Part shown: in pieces, positions 8,481-15,846 of the stretch
Layout: the number at the start of each line of letters is the position of its first letter
Position numbering within the stretch: position 1 is the stretch's first letter
Notes under the pieces: generated by a model
What the model saw: the letters and a program-made list of their open reading frames with translations, nothing else
Told to the model about the DNA's origin: nothing
The model's database searches: none
Origin: Mediterranea sp. An20
GTDB taxonomy: Bacteria > Bacteroidota > Bacteroidia > Bacteroidales > Bacteroidaceae
Assembly (NCBI RefSeq): GCF_002160055.1
Contig: NZ_NFJV01000023.1
Location: 1-63,806 of the forward strand
Direction of reading: 5' to 3'
DNA: 63,806 bases
Translations under genes and position numbers: made by a program

Positions 8481-10385
8481 TCACCGGTCCTTTTCCATCG
8501 AGCGGATGACATAGACGGCATCTTCATTCGCTTTGACGATACGCTCCATATCTTTGCTGAGACGGAGACGGTATGCCCAGATGCGGAAGAAGAAGAAAAG
8601 GCCGACGGGCAGAAGCACACCGCACGCCACATTGAGCCAGTAGAGGCGGAAAGGACGCACATGGGCCTGCGCCGAAAGGATGGGATAAGTATTGAGCACC
8701 CCTATCAGGCGGGGAGATTTCGTATTGGACATTTCCTCGATGAGCGTTTCCATGCGTGCGCTGATGCTTTCCACCTCGCGGTCCTCGTCCGTATTCATCC
8801 AAAGGCGCACGTAGTTGGGCATACGTTTCAGGTTGTGCCGCGAAGCGTATGCACGGCAGGATTCGGACAGCGCCTCCAAGTCGGCGGGGAGGCGGGCATA
8901 GTCCGGGTCGTGTATGATGACCTCTTTGCGGAAGAGATGACGTTCGCTGCGTATGCCCAACACCTTCTTAATCCAATGCAGGTAAGCTTCGGCATTGAAC
9001 ACCACAGAGTCTTTATTGGCCTTGTAGGTGAAGAAAGCCCCCAAAGGAGCCAGCACGGCAGTACTGGTCCACATACCCATCCAGATAATCCACTTGCCGT
9101 CGCGTGCCATCTTGAAGCCCGTATTGTTGATGATGTAATAGACAATGAATATCAGCACCGATACTACCACGGGCATGCCCAGCCCCCCTTTACGGATAAT
9201 GCCTCCTAAAGGTGCCCCGATAAAGAAGAATATAAGGCAGGCAAGCGAGAGGGTGATTTTCTCGTGCCAGGCTGCTTCGTGCCTACGTATGCCGGTATCG
9301 GTTTGCGACATGTTGAAGCTTTTGAAGTTCCAGTCGCTCTCCGCGCTGCTTGCCCGGCTGACGGCAGTAGACAGGATTTTCTCTTTCTCCGACAGGGTGG
9401 CGGCATCCAGCAAGCTGTCTACGTTGTAATTGGACAGCACGGCTTTCTCTATTTTCAGCGTATCCTCCCGTTTGAGGTTGGAAGGCATGCTGTACGTACC
9501 CTGCATGGCTTCGGTGAAGAAGGCGCGTCCGATACTGTCGGTACGATGCGTCATCGAGTCCACGTCGGCCTGCAAGGTCCACATGTCCTTGCTTTTCTCC
9601 GAGTTGCCCATAATGCCCTCGTCGACCATATTGAACTCCGAATCGAACTCTATGACGGCATGCTTTTCACGAAAACTCTCGCGTCGATAAGGTACGTTCT
9701 TGCGCAACGTGCGCTGGTCTTTCAGGTTTTCAAACTGCTCACCGCTGTACAGATGAAGGTAGAGATGCTTCTTGTCGGCCGTCATTTCCAGGCGTCCGGA
9801 GTCGGCTTTGATGATTTGCGCGTTTTCAAAGCCTTTCTCAAAGTTATAGATAAGCACATCGTAGAGCATCCCCGTGTCCTTGTCCTTGTGCCTCACATAA
9901 AGATTGTATCCCTTGATTTCGTCGTAGAACACGCCTTCGGGAATATCCACCTCGGGCGACTTCTGCTTCATGGAGAACATCAGTGTATAGAGTTTGGTCT
10001 GTGCGCGCGGGCCAATCACATTCTGGAAATAGAAAGACACACAGGAAACCAGGGCAATGAACAGAATAAGCGGACACATGATGCGCAGCAGAGGGACACC
10101 GGCCGCTTTCATGGCAAGCAGTTCAAAACGCTCGCCGAAGTTTCCGAAGGTAATCAATGCGGCCAGAAGCACAGCCAGAGGCAGCGAAAGAGGGACGAGC
10201 GTCAGTCCTGCGTAGAAGAAGAACTGGGCCAACACACTTACTTCAAGTCCCTTGCCCACCAACTCGTCTACGAATTTCCACAGGAACTGCATCATGAATA
10301 TGAAGAGACAAATGAAAAAGGTACCCGCAAAAAGCAGGCAGAAGCTCTTCAAAATGAATATATCTAACTTTTTGATGTGCAGCAT
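8481..10385 (-). CDS. LptF/LptG family permease (LPS export)
   Basis: 634 residues. Inner-membrane permease family that works with LptB to move lipopolysaccharide toward the outer membrane. Three membrane segments lie in the first ~125 residues around KKLDIFILKSFCLLF, FFYAGLTLVPLSLPLAVLLA and LILFIALVSCVSF. A long periplasmic beta-jellyroll region follows, then C-terminal segments near 385-460. It is longer than E. coli LptF or LptG because of a further ~170-residue C-terminal extension ending in a membrane segment near 590-610. It heads the run with ribBA, with a -7 box TACTTTTG 27 bp upstream of the ATG. Confidence 0.88.
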   Translation of the reverse strand: MLHIKKLDIFILKSFCLLFAGTFFICLFIFMMQFLWKFVDELVGKGLEVSVLAQFFFYAGLTLVPLSLPLAVLLAALITFGNFGERFELLAMKAAGVPLLRIMCPLILFIALVSCVSFYFQNVIGPRAQTKLYTLMFSMKQKSPEVDIPEGVFYDEIKGYNLYVRHKDKDTGMLYDVLIYNFEKGFENAQIIKADSGRLEMTADKKHLYLHLYSGEQFENLKDQRTLRKNVPYRRESFREKHAVIEFDSEFNMVDEGIMGNSEKSKDMWTLQADVDSMTHRTDSIGRAFFTEAMQGTYSMPSNLKREDTLKIEKAVLSNYNVDSLLDAATLSEKEKILSTAVSRASSAESDWNFKSFNMSQTDTGIRRHEAAWHEKITLSLACLIFFFIGAPLGGIIRKGGLGMPVVVSVLIFIVYYIINNTGFKMARDGKWIIWMGMWTSTAVLAPLGAFFTYKANKDSVVFNAEAYLHWIKKVLGIRSERHLFRKEVIIHDPDYARLPADLEALSESCRAYASRHNLKRMPNYVRLWMNTDEDREVESISARMETLIEEMSNTKSPRLIGVLNTYPILSAQAHVRPFRLYWLNVACGVLLPVGLFFFFRIWAYRLRLSKDMERIVKANEDAVYVIRSMEKDR

Positions 10386-10411
10386 GAGTTCCGTAACATA
10401 CTTTTGAAGTG

Positions 10412-10419
10412 CAAAAGTA
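10412..10419 (-). promoter_or_regulatory. -7 box upstream of the lptF/G gene
   Basis: TACTTTTG on the minus strand matches TAnnTTTG. No clear -33 TTTG is seen at 19-20 nt. The position predicts a leader of about 20 nt. Confidence 0.55.
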
Positions 10420-10460
10420 GTACAAAAACGGGAGTAGGAGAAATTTTTAGCAGAAAGTAA

Positions 10461-10847
10461 CTAAAATCCGCACGTCCGGCGCAAAGTTTCCACCTGCGAC
10501 TCCCACAATTCGCACGCGTCATCGGCTTCTTCTGCCGAGGCAAAGTCGATAATCTCCAACACAAAGTCATTGGTCAGCTCGCTGTTGGTCATCCGCAATT
10601 CAAAATATTCACGCTCGACAGGCGAGTCCAGCCAATGAAACCGGATGAACGAATAGGCACGCATACCTACGATGTCGGCTGCACGCCGTTCTGTCTTTCC
10701 CCAACAGAATATGAGGTGTTTGTTGTCGGACAACACCCGGTCGGCAAACCACCCCTCCAGCCCTATGGGGGTACTGATAGCCTCCCACAAGATGTTCCGG
10801 GAAGTAGCATTTAACAAATACTCCAAATGTATCTTTCTTCTTTCCAT
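10461..10847 (-). CDS. START-like (AHSA1-type) domain protein
   Basis: 128 residues forming a single START/Bet v1-like domain. The pattern LLNATSRNILWEAISTPIGLEGWFADRV at the N-terminus, with a central FIRFHWLDSP strand and a long C-terminal helix (WESQVETLRRT), fits the Bacteroidetes START-like family. Members of this fold bind hydrophobic ligands or act on chaperones, but no ligand is predictable. It is cytoplasmic, with no signal peptide. It stands alone 75 bp upstream of lptFG on the same strand. Confidence 0.8.
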   Translation of the reverse strand: MERRKIHLEYLLNATSRNILWEAISTPIGLEGWFADRVLSDNKHLIFCWGKTERRAADIVGMRAYSFIRFHWLDSPVEREYFELRMTNSELTNDFVLEIIDFASAEEADDACELWESQVETLRRTCGF

Positions 10848-11094
10848 GTTTTTGATTCAAGTTTGTGCCGCCAAGTTAAAGACTTTTTCTTAAATACCGC
10901 ACATATTTTATCTCTTTTAAGGAATAGGTATTCTTTTTCACTTCCATACACAACAACGGACGCATGAACATTGCCCAAGCGCACGGCTTGCCCGGCAAAA
11001 AAACGACAGCCGGCAACAACTTGCACCACGGACGTCATGAGGCCAATCGAGCTTTCTCCCCGGGGTAAAAACCAGCAAAGGCATCCACCCGCAT

Positions 11095-11203
11095 CTGCCA
11101 GCCCAAGCGCCAACGCTGCCAAGCCTTTAGAAGATTGCTGCCAGGCACTTAGCAGGACGCTGCCAAGCGCTTGGAAGTTTGCAGCCAAGCATTGGGGAGC
11201 ACG
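11095..11203 (+). repeat. 22-bp-period intergenic repeat array B (5 units)
   Basis: Five units beginning CTGCCAAGC or close variants at 11095 (21 bp), 11116, 11138, 11160 and 11182; the last four are exactly 22 bp. No TATATA block follows. The rest of the gap 10848-11289 shows no gene. Confidence 0.75.
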
Positions 11204-11289
11204 CATTTCACAAATACGCTCATTTACAGAAGATTATAACACAAAGAAAACGGAGAGATAAAAAAAACACGAAAAAGTCTGCGGTTTAT

Positions 11290-11320
11290 TTTGCCAATTC
11301 AAAGAAATGCTCTATCTTTG
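11290..11320 (+). promoter_or_regulatory. Promoter of tRNA-Met
   Basis: -33 TTTG (11290-11293), 19-nt spacer and -7 TATCTTTG (11313-11320). All match the Bacteroides consensus. Confidence 0.88.
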
Positions 11321-11342
11321 CACCCGCAATCGAGAAAATGAT

Positions 11343-11416
11343 GGCGGGATAGCTCAGCTGGTTAGAGCGCATGATTCATAATCATGAGGTCCCCGGTTCA
11401 ATCCCGGGTCCCGCTA
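11343..11416 (+). tRNA. Elongator tRNA-Met (CAT)
   Basis: Acceptor GGCGGGA/TCCCGCT with a G-U first pair, T-loop TTCAATC, anticodon stem CATGA/TCATG with loop TTCATAA and discriminator A. It lacks the initiator hallmarks seen in the tRNA at 60.6 kb. Confidence 0.94.
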
Positions 11417-11423
11417 CTCACAC

Positions 11424-11463
11424 AAAAGACCGACCCAAGAGAAATATCCGGGGCGGTCTTTTT
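11424..11463 (+). terminator. Terminator of tRNA-Met
   Basis: Stem AAAGACCG/CGGTCTTT with a T run, starting 8 bp after the tRNA 3' end. Confidence 0.85.
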
Positions 11464-11619
11464 GCTATTTATCCCTCCCCCTCCTTATCCACACGCCACC
11501 CAAGCGTTTACAGCTTTTAACTTTTCTTCAAGCAGTAATCGCCTTTATCCGTCATTTAGTTAAGCGAATCAGCTGATCAACTTAAACCAAGTATTCATTT
11601 AGAAACGAACGAAAACAAA

Positions 11620-12270
11620 ATGAAAGATTTTAAACTAAACCGCTTAATTATATCCACATTGGCCTTGGGATGTGCATGGGGCTTCACTTCTTGCAGCAAC
11701 GACGAGCCCTCCCCGATTCCCGGCATTGTTACCACCGAATCCATGTTTGGCAACTACACGGGCAGCTTGTCCATCTTGTCTGTCGCACCGGGCATATCTG
11801 CCTTGACCGATGAAAGCGGCGAACCGGAAGGCACCACCGCCACTGCTACAATAGACAATGATACCATTTACTTTAAAGACTTCCCAATCAAAGACTTGGT
11901 AATGGCCGTAGTGGGCGATGAGACCACAGCCGACCAGATAGTAGCTGCCGTAGGTCCCGTAAACTATAACGTGGGCTACGAACCTGCCCTCACGCCTGCC
12001 CAAGACAGCATCTACTTCGACATGAAACCGGAACCCCTGCAACTGACTCTTACTCTTCCGGCTGCTGCGGAAAGCGAGGAGGCCGCCAGCATGAACATCC
12101 AGGTAAACATCGTCGGTGCAGAAGGTGCCAGCTACGAAGTGGCGACCTCTGCCCTGAATTTCCAATTAGGCGCCGACGAGGTATCGCTGGGTACCGGCGA
12201 AGACTTGCAACCCTTGCCCGGCTTCAACCCGCTTACTCTGAACTTTGAAATGAACAAAAGCAAAGAGTAA
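11620..12270 (+). CDS. DUF4840-like secreted lipoprotein
   Basis: 216 residues. A lysine-containing N-terminus and hydrophobic stretch end in FTSC, a lipobox with Cys near residue 25 followed by SNDEPS, so a surface or periplasmic lipoprotein is likely. The remainder is acidic and beta-rich, with repeated strands such as ATIDNDTIYFKDFPIKDLV. It resembles the DUF4840 family of Bacteroides, which has no known activity. It is a single gene between two terminators, so probably monocistronic. Family name given with moderate certainty. Confidence 0.72.
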   Translation: MKDFKLNRLIISTLALGCAWGFTSCSNDEPSPIPGIVTTESMFGNYTGSLSILSVAPGISALTDESGEPEGTTATATIDNDTIYFKDFPIKDLVMAVVGDETTADQIVAAVGPVNYNVGYEPALTPAQDSIYFDMKPEPLQLTLTLPAAAESEEAASMNIQVNIVGAEGASYEVATSALNFQLGADEVSLGTGEDLQPLPGFNPLTLNFEMNKSKE

Positions 12271-12323
12271 ATACGGTGGTCGGCAGACCGCCGGCAAGCA
12301 TTCCGCCCTTGCGGAATAAAGTG

Positions 12324-12363
12324 AAAGAGGATACCTTATGCCCATAAAGGTATCCTCTTTTCT
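12324..12363 (+). terminator. Terminator after the DUF4840-like gene
   Basis: A perfect 14-bp stem AAAGAGGATACCTT/AAGGTATCCTCTTT with a 9-nt loop and a pyrimidine tail. It may also serve the convergent mscS gene. Confidence 0.88.
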
Positions 12364-12410
12364 TTGTACGCAGACAGCAACCGCCTGCCCCGCAGCAAGG
12401 ATGGCCCGGT

Positions 12411-13286
12411 TCAGCCTTTGGCCTGGTGGATGGTAAGCTGCGGGAAGGGGAAGCCGATGCCGGCCTTGTTGAACTCTTCGTAGATAGAGCGGTTCACGTC
12501 ATAATACACCCCCCAATAGTCGCTGTTCTTCACCCACACGCGAATCACCACGTTGACGCTGCTGGCATCCAACGCATTCAGGGCAATGACCGGAGCCGGT
12601 GTTTCCAGGATGCGCTTTTCAGCCGAGAGGATGCGGCGCACGGTATCCTCCACCCGGTCGTAATGCTCGCCATATTCCACACCGACCACCCATTCTACCC
12701 GACGTGTCTCCTCGCGGCTGTAGTTGACGATGACACCGCTCGATGCCGCACCGTTGGGGATGTAGACTGTCTTGTTGTCGGCCGTGGTCAGGATGGTGTG
12801 GAAGATTTGTATTTCGCGCACCGTACCGCTTTCATTCTGGCACTCTACCCAATCGCCCACCTTGTAGGGGCGGAACAGCAGAATGATAAGTCCGCCGGCA
12901 AAGTTCTGCAGGTTGCCGGAGAGAGCCATACCTACAGCTACACCCGCCGAAGCCAGCAGGGCGGCAAACGACGTGGTCTCGATGCCCAACTTGCCTATCA
13001 CCGCCACGATGAGCAGAATCATCAGCAGGATATTCACCAGACTTTTGAGGAACGACTGTATGCCGGCATCTACCTTGCGCCGCTCCAGAATGCGGGCAAA
13101 CATCTTGTTAAGGAACGAAATGAGCAGACGGCCGACAATGAAGATGACCAAGGCAGCCAGAATACGACCGCCCAAGCTGATGCCACTGTTGAGAAGATTA
13201 GACACCAGGTCGCCGAGATTTATTTCCAGCAAAGGAATAGAAGATAATAACATAGTTTGTTTGAATCGTTTAAAAGGGTTATACAT
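12411..13286 (-). CDS. mscS: MscS-family mechanosensitive channel
   Basis: Up to 291 residues. Three membrane segments lie near residues 38-60, 80-105 and 108-135; the third is the Gly/Ala-rich pore helix (FAALLASAGVAVGMALSGNLQNFAGGL). A cytoplasmic beta domain follows (YKVGDWVECQNESGTVREI and onward). The family releases solutes on osmotic downshock. The start at 13286 lies 5 bp after the thrC stop; an internal ATG at 13253 gives the more usual N-terminus MLLSSIPLLEINLGDL. It forms the tail of the threonine operon, which has no obvious functional link. Confidence 0.9.
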   Translation of the reverse strand: MYNPFKRFKQTMLLSSIPLLEINLGDLVSNLLNSGISLGGRILAALVIFIVGRLLISFLNKMFARILERRKVDAGIQSFLKSLVNILLMILLIVAVIGKLGIETTSFAALLASAGVAVGMALSGNLQNFAGGLIILLFRPYKVGDWVECQNESGTVREIQIFHTILTTADNKTVYIPNGAASSGVIVNYSREETRRVEWVVGVEYGEHYDRVEDTVRRILSAEKRILETPAPVIALNALDASSVNVVIRVWVKNSDYWGVYYDVNRSIYEEFNKAGIGFPFPQLTIHQAKG

Positions 13287-13291
13287 AGGTC

Positions 13292-14593
13292 TTACTGCCG
13301 AAGCAGGTAGTCCTTGAAAGCGGGGAAGTCTTTCGACATCGGCACACTCCGTCGGGTGCCCTGCATGAAGGCCCGAAGCTTGTCAGGAATATCGACGGGC
13401 TGCCCGATGATGTGCTCCACCGTGTCTTTGAACTTGGCTGGATGTGCCGTCTCCAGGAAGATACCCGTCTCGCCTTCGCGCAGTCCTTCCTGCAAGGCCC
13501 TGAAGCCGCAGGCTCCGTGCGGGTCGAGCAGGTAGTGGTGCTGCTGCCACGTGGTGCGCACGGTGTCGGCTATCTGTTCGTCGGTATAAGTGGCACCGCT
13601 GATGTCGGCGCAGATGGCAGCATGATTGTTACCGTAAAGGTCGAGGATGCGGGCAAAGTTGCTGGGTGCCCCTACATCCATGGCGTTGGCGATAGTAGCG
13701 ATACTGGGACGGGGAGAATATACACCGGTGCGCAAGTACTGGTAGAAGATGTCATTGCGGTTGTTGGCGGCGATGAAACGACCGACTGGCAGTCCCATGC
13801 GGGCAGCGAAGAGTCCGGCGGTAAGATTGCCGAAGTTGCCGCTGGGCACACACACCACCACGTTGTCCACCCGTCCCTCGCGTTTCAGCTGGGCATAGGC
13901 ATGGAAGTAGTAGAACGATTGCGGCAGGAAACGGGCCACGTTAATGCTGTTGGCACTGGTCAGGCGCAAGCGGGCATTCAGTTCACCGTCCATGAAGGCG
14001 TCTTTCACCAGGGCCTGGCAGTCGTCGAAGGTGCCGTCTACCTCGAGGGCTGTGATATTGCGGCCCAGGGTAGTGAACTGCTTCTCCTGTATCTCACTCA
14101 CCTTGCCTTTGGGGTAGAGCACATAGACGCGGATGCCCTCCACGCCCAGGAAACCGTTGGCTACAGCGCTGCCCGTATCGCCCGACGTAGCCACAAGAAC
14201 GTTGACCTCGCCAGCGCCCTCTCGGCGGATGAAGTACCCCAAAAGGCGAGCCATAAAGCGAGCACCGACATCCTTGAAGGCAAGCGTGGGCCCGTGGAAG
14301 AGTTCGAGCGAATGGATACGGCCGGTGACAGGCACAAGCGGTATATCGAAACTGAGCGTGTCACGCACCAGTTCGTGCAACGTATCCTGCGGGATGTCGT
14401 CGCCAAAGAAAGCATCGGCCACGCGGCAGGCGATGTCAGGCAGACTGAGACGGTCGATGCCGTCGTAGAAGTCTGACGGAAGGGGGTGGATATGCTCGGG
14501 CATGTAGAGTCCCCTGTCGGGGGCAAGTCCGCGCACCACAGCCTCTTGGAGGGTGGCGGCGGGCGAGTGGTGGTTGGTACTGTAATAGTTCAT
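13292..14593 (-). CDS. thrC: Threonine synthase
   Basis: 433 residues. PLP enzyme turning O-phosphohomoserine into threonine. Schiff-base K107 sits in GPTLAFKDVGARF and the phosphate loop in ATSGDTGSAVANGF. The N-terminus MNYYSTNHHSPAATLQEAV is the usual start of bacterial ThrC. It follows the ApgM-like gene by 4 bp and is followed by mscS, so translation is probably coupled. It completes the operon thrA, ApgM-like, thrC. Confidence 0.96.
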   Translation of the reverse strand: MNYYSTNHHSPAATLQEAVVRGLAPDRGLYMPEHIHPLPSDFYDGIDRLSLPDIACRVADAFFGDDIPQDTLHELVRDTLSFDIPLVPVTGRIHSLELFHGPTLAFKDVGARFMARLLGYFIRREGAGEVNVLVATSGDTGSAVANGFLGVEGIRVYVLYPKGKVSEIQEKQFTTLGRNITALEVDGTFDDCQALVKDAFMDGELNARLRLTSANSINVARFLPQSFYYFHAYAQLKREGRVDNVVVCVPSGNFGNLTAGLFAARMGLPVGRFIAANNRNDIFYQYLRTGVYSPRPSIATIANAMDVGAPSNFARILDLYGNNHAAICADISGATYTDEQIADTVRTTWQQHHYLLDPHGACGFRALQEGLREGETGIFLETAHPAKFKDTVEHIIGQPVDIPDKLRAFMQGTRRSVPMSKDFPAFKDYLLRQ

Positions 14594-14597
14594 AAGA

Positions 14598-15809
14598 TTA
14601 ATCGTTGATGAATGCGTGGATAAACTGGTCTTCTTTCAGCAAGCCATACGAGCCGTGGCAGGCAGCTACCTCATCGAAAGTCTGCACCGCATCGGGCACA
14701 ATGCCAGGGTACCAGATGAGGAAGGGCACGGGCTCGGCAGTATGGGTGCGCACCTCACAAGGCGTGGGATGGTCGGGCAGGATGGCTATGCCGACTGGTT
14801 CCGACCAGTCTTTCACCGCCTCATAGATAGGACCGACGACGCGACGGTCCAAGTCTTCGATAGTGCGCATCTTCAGAGAGACATCCCCCTCGTGTCCTGC
14901 CTCATCACTGGCCTCGATATGCAGGTAGACGAAGTCGTCGGTGCGCAGAGCATCGAGAGCGGCACGGGCCTTGCCCTCGTAGTTGGTATCGTAAAGTCCG
15001 GTAGCGCCGGGTACATCGATGCGTCGCAGTCCGGCATAACGCCCGATACCGCGGATAAGGTCGACGGCTGTGATAACCGCTCCTCTCTTCACCTGAGGAA
15101 AGCGGACAGAGAAAGGTTCCATCCGGGGACGGTAGCCGGGACTCCAGGGCCAGATGCTGTTGGCGGGGTCTTTGCCTTGAGCGATGCGCTGCTTATTCAG
15201 TGGATGCTCCTTCAACAAGTCTTGCGAACGGAGAATAAGACTGTTCAGCAGTCCGGCTGTCGCCTGCGCTTCGAGGCACTTAGCTTTAGGCATCAGCGGA
15301 AGGAAGGGTTTCATTGGCACGTCATGTGGCGGCGTACAGTCCACGCGTTTGTCCCCTCCGCGAATAACAAGCAGGTGACGGTATTGCACACCGGTATAGA
15401 AATGTACACGCCCGTCGCCCAGGCGTTCTTGCAGGAAGCGAATCAACACATCTGCCTCTTCCGTAGTGATGTGTCCGGCAGAGTGATTCTTCAGCAGGTC
15501 ACCTTCGATGCAGACCAAGTTACAGCGCATAGCCATGTCGCCCGACATAAGATCCACGCCGATGCTGGCTGCTTCGAGCGAACCGCGGCCTTCGTAAACA
15601 GTGGGCAAGTCGTAGCCCAGCACAGAGAGGTTAGCCACCTCGCTGCCGGGATGGAAGCCGGGTGCCACAGTGACCAACCGCCCGCATCGTCCTTGCCGCG
15701 CCAGCAGGTCCATCCAAGGGGTATGGGCGGCCTGGAGCAGTGTCCGCCCGCCCAACGAGGAAACGGGATGGTCGGCCATGCCGTCACCCAATATAATAAG
15801 GTGTTTCAT
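14598..15809 (-). CDS. ApgM-type phosphoglycerate mutase family; likely homoserine kinase analogue
   Basis: 403 residues from the ATG at 15809 (MKHLIILGDGMADHPVSSLG). An ATG at 15860 would overlap thrA and add 17 residues foreign to the family, so I reject it. Alkaline-phosphatase-superfamily metal motifs are visible: GDGMADHP, the YVHIEASDEAGHEGD loop and ILPDHPTPCEVRTHT. The family is cofactor-independent phosphoglycerate mutase of the archaeal/ApgM type. Its place between thrA and thrC, with no thrB visible in the operon, fits the published subsystem-based proposal that this family replaces homoserine kinase in Bacteroidetes. The role is inferred from position. Confidence 0.85.
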   Translation of the reverse strand: MKHLIILGDGMADHPVSSLGGRTLLQAAHTPWMDLLARQGRCGRLVTVAPGFHPGSEVANLSVLGYDLPTVYEGRGSLEAASIGVDLMSGDMAMRCNLVCIEGDLLKNHSAGHITTEEADVLIRFLQERLGDGRVHFYTGVQYRHLLVIRGGDKRVDCTPPHDVPMKPFLPLMPKAKCLEAQATAGLLNSLILRSQDLLKEHPLNKQRIAQGKDPANSIWPWSPGYRPRMEPFSVRFPQVKRGAVITAVDLIRGIGRYAGLRRIDVPGATGLYDTNYEGKARAALDALRTDDFVYLHIEASDEAGHEGDVSLKMRTIEDLDRRVVGPIYEAVKDWSEPVGIAILPDHPTPCEVRTHTAEPVPFLIWYPGIVPDAVQTFDEVAACHGSYGLLKEDQFIHAFIND

Positions 15810-15846
15810 ATCTCTTCGTGTTTTGGGATTATACTTAGGTAGGGCA

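Noticed and set aside
14616..15842. Long plus-strand ORF (408 codons) opposite the ApgM-like gene
   Set aside because: It is a codon-bias shadow of a well-recognised minus-strand gene and shows no family features.
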